Positions 15,373 to 19,986 of a stretch of 19,986 nucleotides of DNA are shown here, piece after piece. Both the position numbers and the translations under genes were made by a program. Under the pieces are notes generated by a model. It saw only the letters and a program-made list of their open reading frames with translations, made no database searches and was not told the origin of the DNA. Positions within the stretch are counted from its first letter, which is position 1. Each line of letters begins with the position of its first letter. Source of the DNA: an uncultured bacterium (lineage in GTDB: Bacteria; Cloacimonadota; Cloacimonadia; Cloacimonadales; Cloacimonadaceae); assembly GCA_937924555.1 (NCBI GenBank), contig CALDSN010000082.1, forward strand, positions 1-19,986, written 5' to 3'.

Positions 15373-16307
15373 TACCTATCATTACTATTGAGGGTCCCAC
15401 TGGCTCGGGTAAATCTGCATTTGCCATAGAGTTGGCAAAATACCTTAATACGGAGATAATCTCTGCCGATTCCCGGCAGGTGTACCGATATATGGATATT
15501 GGCACTGCAAAAGTGGGGAAAGAGGACCTGGGACTGGTTAGGCATCATTTGATTGATGTGATAAATCCCGATCAAAGTTATAATGCTGGGAGCTTTGCTG
15601 CTGACGCAGAGAGGGTAATTAAACAACTACATGCTAAGAACATGGTACCAATTATCTGTGGAGGAACCGGGCTTTATATTCAAAGCCTGATACGGGGTCT
15701 ATGTAAGTTACCTGAGATAGCTGATAGTGTGCGTACCGATTTGAAAGAAAGACTACGAAATGAAGGGCTGGATTCACTATATCGAGAACTATGCGATATT
15801 GATGCAGCGCTCTCTGCTAAACTGAGTCCAAATGATAGCCAACGAATCTTGCGGGGCTTGGAAGTATATTACGCGACAGGGAAGCCGTTAAGCTGCCATT
15901 GGAATGAACAAAATGAAACGCAGAAGTATAGTACTTTTAGGATTCTTATCAATACCGAGCGGGATACGCTATACAAAAGGATAAACCTAAGATTAACCCA
16001 GATGCTGAAGATGGGCTTGATTGACGAAATCAGAAGCTTACTTGAAATGGGCTATAACAAAAGCTCACCTGGACTTAACAGTTTGGGGTACAAAGAATTT
16101 ATCCCATATCTAGAGGGGGCAGCTAAGCTACAAGATTGTGCTGATGTTGCATCTCAGCATCATCGCAACTATGCAAAAAGACAGGCTACTTGGTATCGAA
16201 AGTGCTCTTTTAACTTGTCATTGACTGGCAGTTCGGTTAACATATCTAATATAGCAAAAATCATTATGACAGATCGCACAGAGGAAAGATATGCAAACAA
16301 TGGCTAA
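15369..16307 (+). CDS. miaA: tRNA dimethylallyltransferase MiaA
   Basis: Transfers the dimethylallyl group from DMAPP to A37 of tRNAs reading UNN codons, the first step towards ms2i6A. The 312 residues match the family length. It has the P-loop GPTGSGKS (9-16), the signature ADSRQVYRYMDIGTAK (33-48), which contacts the target base, GGTGLYIQ (98-105), the core SPNDSQRILRGLEVY (153-167), LNSLGYKEF (236-244) and the C-terminal RQATWYRK (271-278). The P-loop has Gly where Ala is common (GPTASGKS), a tolerated change. The start overlaps the mutL stop by four bases, and its last 17 bp overlap the following parvulin gene, so translation is probably coupled throughout. Confidence 0.97.
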   Translation: MIPIITIEGPTGSGKSAFAIELAKYLNTEIISADSRQVYRYMDIGTAKVGKEDLGLVRHHLIDVINPDQSYNAGSFAADAERVIKQLHAKNMVPIICGGTGLYIQSLIRGLCKLPEIADSVRTDLKERLRNEGLDSLYRELCDIDAALSAKLSPNDSQRILRGLEVYYATGKPLSCHWNEQNETQKYSTFRILINTERDTLYKRINLRLTQMLKMGLIDEIRSLLEMGYNKSSPGLNSLGYKEFIPYLEGAAKLQDCADVASQHHRNYAKRQATWYRKCSFNLSLTGSSVNISNIAKIIMTDRTEERYANNG

Positions 16308-17115
16308 AGTTTTCGATATTGAAATAAGCAGGCGTGATGTGGATCGTGAGTGTGCCCGCATGAGGCTTGAGAATAATCAAGATAACAGAAACAAAGCAAT
16401 GGACTACTTGGTGGAACGTTGCTTGCTATTCCACACTGCGAGACAGTTAGGGATTGAAGTATCCGATGCTGAATACGACACAGCTTTGTTAGATTTGTTA
16501 GATCATGAAGAACCTTTGGGCCTAACAGGGGAAATACTTCAGGAGCTTACTGCAGCCGAACTTGAATATCTACTTAAACGACATATAACCATCGTGAAGT
16601 ATTTGAACACTATATATACCGATATGATTCAGCTAACCCCCGAGAAACTGCATAGTTTCTATGAAGAGCAAAGAGAATACTTCAAATGTGAAGAATGTGT
16701 TAGATGTGCCCATATAATGATTAAACACTCTCCAGATGCAGAGCAGCGGATCAACATGATTTATAAGTCTATAAGGTGTCCCGAGGATTTCTTCAAACTG
16801 AGTCAAAGCTGTTCTGATTGCCCCAGTAACGCTTCCTGCGGGGATTTGGGGTGGTTCTACAAGGGTAAGATGATTCATGAGATAGATGAAGTTGCATTTT
16901 CCTTGGCAAAGGGTGAGGTAAGCCACCCCTTTAAGTCTGTTCACGGCTACCATATCATCATGCTTATTGATAAACAGGACGAATCTTGCGTCCCATTTGA
17001 TGATATAAAAGACAGCCTTCATGCAAGATTGTTGCAGCTTGAAAAAGAATACGTGCTTCGTAAGCATATTGAAGCTTTAAAGAGTCAGTTCTCCGATCAA
17101 ATCGTGATATACTGA
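16291..17115 (+). CDS. Cytosolic parvulin-type peptidyl-prolyl isomerase, cysteine-rich
   Basis: A 274-residue SurA/PpiC/NifM-like protein. The helical N-terminal region (about 10-125) resembles the SurA_N chaperone part. The parvulin domain follows (about 135-228), with CAHIMIKH (139-146), CGDLGWFYKGKM (183-194), VAFSLAKGEVSHP (201-213) and HGYHIIML (218-225). There is no signal peptide, which suggests a cytoplasmic isomerase or chaperone unlike the periplasmic SurA. Ten cysteines are present, six of them in two clusters, C133-x2-C136-x2-C139 and C174-x2-C177-x5-C183, within or next to the isomerase domain. One such Cys is common in the family (CPSG), but the paired clusters suggest metal binding or disulfide switching. 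GAGG six bases upstream supports the start at 16291 over a second ATG at 16300. It overlaps miaA by 17 bp and is followed after 82 bp by trxB. Confidence 0.9.
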   Translation: MQTMAKVFDIEISRRDVDRECARMRLENNQDNRNKAMDYLVERCLLFHTARQLGIEVSDAEYDTALLDLLDHEEPLGLTGEILQELTAAELEYLLKRHITIVKYLNTIYTDMIQLTPEKLHSFYEEQREYFKCEECVRCAHIMIKHSPDAEQRINMIYKSIRCPEDFFKLSQSCSDCPSNASCGDLGWFYKGKMIHEIDEVAFSLAKGEVSHPFKSVHGYHIIMLIDKQDESCVPFDDIKDSLHARLLQLEKEYVLRKHIEALKSQFSDQIVIY

Positions 17116-17197
17116 TTGTCATTTATATTTTCCGCCTCATCCCTATCATTTGTAAATCGGGGTGATTGAAATAGTTTAATCAAATAAAGGAAGACTT

Positions 17198-18130
17198 ATG
17201 AGATACGATGTGATAATCATAGGTGCGGGGCCTGCCGGTTTGAGCGCTGCAATTTATAGTGCTCGCGGTGGTTTAAAAACCGCAATATTCGAAAAAGGGC
17301 TTATTGGTGGACAGATAACTGTTACCGATGAAGTTGAGAACTATCCCGGTTTTGAGGAGCCGCTTTCTGGCTTTGAGATTACGGAGAAAATGAGAGCGCA
17401 AGCTGCCCGTTTTGGCGCAACTTTCCATGATGAAGAAATAACTGCCATGGGGTTAGAGGGCTTATGCAAGATTATCCAGACTCACGAAAACACCTATCGA
17501 GCCAAGTCCGTAATAATATGCACCGGTGCACATCCCAGAAGACTGAATGTCCCCGGTGAAGAGCCACTGACCGGTAGAGGGGTGTCCTATTGTGCCACCT
17601 GTGATGGAGCCTTATATCGCGACAAAGTGGTCGCTGTGGTTGGTGGAGGGGATTCAGCCGTAGAAGAAGGCTTGTTCCTTACTCGCTTCGCTAAGAAAGT
17701 ATATGTTATCCACAGGCGTGATAGCCTTAGAGCACAGAAGATTATTCAGGAAAGAGCTTTGAAGAACCCCAAAATGGAATTCGTCTGGGATACTGTGGTT
17801 CAAGAGATTCGCGGAGAGACCAAGGTGAAAGAACTTGAGCTTTTTAACCGAAAAACCAACCAAATATCCCTTCTTCCTGTAGATGGGATATTCATTTATG
17901 TCGGGATTCTTCCAAATAACGAACTGCTCGAATCCCGCATCGAGCTTGACAGTGCAGGTTTCGTGTTAACTGATGAGTATATGCATACGAATGTACCTGG
18001 CATCTATGCCGCAGGCGATATACGCCATACAGTACTAAGGCAGGTAGTTACAGCCACAAGTGATGGAGCAGTAGCTGCTTGGAGTGCTGAAAAGTGGATA
18101 ATCGATAACTATGACACACTGGAAGGATAA
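17198..18130 (+). CDS. trxB: Thioredoxin reductase
   Basis: Low-molecular-weight FAD/NADPH disulfide reductase that keeps thioredoxin reduced. The 310-residue protein has FAD-binding GAGPAG (9-14), GGQITVTDEVENYPGF (37-52), the redox pair C132-A-T-C135 in the normal position, NADPH-binding GGGDSAVEEG (149-158) and HRRD (172-175), whose arginines suit the NADPH phosphate, and the second FAD motif AGDI (near 274). It therefore looks like a genuine NADPH-type TrxR and not a ferredoxin:NADP reductase-like variant, since the CxxC is intact. AAAGGA precedes the ATG. Its stop TAA directly abuts the alaS start codon. The 82-bp upstream gap probably holds a promoter but none is clear. Confidence 0.97.
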   Translation: MRYDVIIIGAGPAGLSAAIYSARGGLKTAIFEKGLIGGQITVTDEVENYPGFEEPLSGFEITEKMRAQAARFGATFHDEEITAMGLEGLCKIIQTHENTYRAKSVIICTGAHPRRLNVPGEEPLTGRGVSYCATCDGALYRDKVVAVVGGGDSAVEEGLFLTRFAKKVYVIHRRDSLRAQKIIQERALKNPKMEFVWDTVVQEIRGETKVKELELFNRKTNQISLLPVDGIFIYVGILPNNELLESRIELDSAGFVLTDEYMHTNVPGIYAAGDIRHTVLRQVVTATSDGAVAAWSAEKWIIDNYDTLEG

Positions 18131-19940
18131 ATGTCATACAACACATTAAGCAGTAAAGATATACGCAAGCAATTCATAGATTTCTTCATAGGCAAGAATC
18201 ATCAGTTTATTCATTCTTCCCCTGTTATTCCTTCAGAAGATAAGACCCTTTTGTTTGCTAACGCTGGGATGAATCAGTTTAAAAGCATTTTTCTTGGGCA
18301 GCGGGAGATTAGCTACACCAGAGCCGTAAATAGTCAAAAGTGCATACGTGCAGGCGGAAAACACAATGATCTGGAAGAGGTGGGTAAAGACGGATATCAC
18401 CACACTTTCTTTGAAATGCTTGGAAATTGGAGCTTTGGCGATTATTACAAAGAGGAGGCTATTTTCTGGGCATGGGAACTCCTGACCGACGTATGGAAGC
18501 TTCCTAAGAACCTTCTCTATGCTACGGTTCACACCAGTGACCAAGAAGCATATGAGCTTTGGAAGACCAAAACAGATATATTGCATGACCACATCAGTTA
18601 TCACGGTGATAAGGATAATTTCTGGGAAATGGGGGAGACGGGACCATGTGGTCCCTGTTCCGAGATTCACATTGATCGGGGTGCTGCTGCTTGCGACAAG
18701 CAGGGCATCCACGGGCATGTTTGTCAAGTGAATGGAGATTGTGCACGATATATAGAGCTGTGGAACTTAGTTTTTATACAATACAACAGAGAGGAAAGCA
18801 GAGAATTAACCCCTCTGAAACATAAGTTTGTGGATACAGGCGCAGGTTTGGAGCGGGTAACCCAGGTTTTACAGAATAAGCACAGTAACTATGAGACAGA
18901 CCTTTTCATGCCGATTATTGAGCATCTTGCAGAATTATCGCAGGTTCCATATGCACAAGATTCAGGCACATCACACCGGGTCATTGCTGATCATATTCGC
19001 TGTCTGTGCTTTGCCCTCGCAGATGGTGGCTTCCCTTCGAATGAGGGTAGAGGCTATGTCTTGCGAAGAATTCTTCGTAGAGCTGCTCGCCACGGAAGAT
19101 TACTAGGCTTTAAACAACCATTCCTATACAGATTGGTTGATACAGTGATTAAGGTTATGGGGCATCACTTCACCGAACTTCAGGGTAAGGAAGATTACAT
19201 CAAGATGGTCATCAAAGCAGAAGAGGAACGGTTTAACCGTACCTTGGACACTGGCTTGGAAATATTCACTCAACTCAGCAGCAATGCAGAGAATGGAATC
19301 ATCAAAGGTACAGATGTTTTCATGCTTTATGATACCTTCGGTTTCCCGATGGACTTAACAATGTTGCTTGCCGAAGAGAAGGGACTGAGGCTTGACATCG
19401 AAGGCTTTGAAGCTGAAATGGAACAGCAACGCAGCAGAGCTCGCAATGCCAACAAGTTTAATTCCAGAGCAGAGGATATGCTATGGCTGGAGTTACACCC
19501 TATTACTCCCACAACGTTCACAGGTTATACAGAGATTTCAACTGAAGCTTCTATTCAACGCTATTGTATCACAGATGATGCCCAAGTGATTATCCAATTG
19601 GATAAAACTCCTTTCTATGCAGAATCTGGCGGACAGATCGCTGATATTGGCAAGATATTTAACGAAGATTTCGTGCTGGACGTGCAGGATGTGAAGAAGC
19701 GAGATGAATATATCTTCCATTACGGTACTATATTGAGTGGCGTCATCACAGACAAACCTGTGAAAGCCGAGATCAACGTTTCTCATCGTAAGAACGTTGC
19801 CCGCAATCACACAGCCACACATATTCTGCATAAAGCCCTAAGAGAAGTGCTAGGGTCACATGTGCAACAAAAAGGTTCTCTCGTTGCTGCAGATTATTTG
19901 CGCTTTGACTTCACCCATTTTCAGTCCCTAACTCGTGAAG
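18131..19940 (+). CDS. alaS: Alanyl-tRNA synthetase, 3' end missing
   Basis: Charges tRNA-Ala and edits mischarged Ser/Gly. About 603 genuine residues remain of a protein usually near 850-900. Class II catalytic motifs are present: LLFANAGMNQF (40-50), AGGKHNDLEEVG (74-85), HTFFEMLGNWSFGDYYK (91-107), GPCGPCSEIH (171-180), ELWNLVF (209-215) and GRGYVLRRI. The tRNA-binding helical region follows, then the start of the editing domain with its HxxxH zinc motif HTATH (560-564). A short cysteine-bearing insert (C188, C198, C204) lies between the GPCGPCSEIH segment and ELWNLVF. The second editing motif (CxxxH) and the C-terminal oligomerisation domain are beyond the contig. The final IGRAHV and stop come from adapter. 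The ATG directly follows the trxB stop, and GGAAGGA in the trxB end is the ribosome binding site. Confidence 0.97.
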
Positions 19941-19986
19941 AGATCGGAAGAGCACACGTCTGAACTCCAGTCACGATCAGATCTCG
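19941..19986 (+). other. Illumina TruSeq index adapter (assembly contaminant)
   Basis: The sequence begins AGATCGGAAGAGC and continues through the constant part of the TruSeq index adapter to CCAGTCAC. The six bases GATCAG (19975-19980), which fit a TruSeq index barcode, and ATCTCG follow. It is not genomic. In frame with alaS it encodes IGRAHV and a TGA stop at 19961-19963. Confidence 0.97.

Noticed and set aside
17116..17197. CATCCC...GGGGTG hairpin between the parvulin gene and trxB as a terminator
   Set aside because: The stem is only six pairs including a wobble, with a long loop and no T tract.
27..19940. tRNA, rRNA, transposase, phage or toxin-antitoxin content
   Set aside because: The intergenic gaps were read for cloverleaf-like or TTCRANNC-type signals and the ORFs for integrase or transposase motifs. 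None was convincing, and a covariance-model scan was not available.

Overview
The window is one bacterial metagenome-style contig of about 19.9 kb, flanked at both ends by uncut Illumina TruSeq adapter sequence (1-26 and 19941-19986). Genuine sequence therefore runs from about 27 to 19940, and both terminal genes are cut off and closed by adapter-encoded stop codons. Base composition is moderate (mid-40s % GC by eye) and genes are tightly packed, with ATGA overlaps and purine-rich ribosome binding sites. The gene set is bacterial housekeeping: FtsY, TrmB, Dus, MutL, MiaA, TrxB and AlaS. The Dna2-like nuclease, the TGS-type nucleoside kinase, the GAF/HD regulator and a thermolysin-propeptide-like secreted protein would fit a Gram-negative anaerobe such as a Cloacimonadota or other FCB-group lineage. 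That placement is inference from overall impression and is not proven by any marker in the window.

Layout. (1) 27-2645, minus strand: ftsY, a small DUF4405-like membrane protein and a truncated Dna2/Cas4-type PD-(D/E)XK nuclease, in one operon-like run. (2) 2796-6744, plus strand: a six-helix membrane protein, trmB, a GAF/HD-GYP-type regulator and dus, with overlaps or gaps of 10 bp or less. (3) 7047-9349, plus strand: an RlpA-like secreted protein, then psuG and a DppA-like aminopeptidase joined by an ATGA overlap. (4) 9350-10739: a low-density stretch holding one secreted propeptide-like protein and an intergenic repeat element. (5) 10740-11699, minus strand: a YitT-family membrane protein, divergent from (6). 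(6) 11815-17115, plus strand: TGS-nucleoside kinase, mutL, miaA and a cytosolic parvulin, nearly without gaps. (7) 17198-19940, plus strand: trxB and the start of alaS, abutting.

Functionally the window is mostly information processing: tRNA modification (trmB, dus, miaA), tRNA charging (alaS), mismatch repair (mutL), DNA end processing (nuclease) and membrane-protein targeting (ftsY). It also carries nucleoside salvage (psuG, kinase), redox (trxB) and envelope functions (RlpA-like, YitT). No tRNA or rRNA gene, CRISPR array, transposase, prophage or recognisable defence island was found. The points most worth a second look are the adapter-derived protein ends, an intergenic 11-bp tandem repeat with an inverted copy, an orphan propeptide-like secreted protein, and a cysteine-rich cytosolic parvulin.
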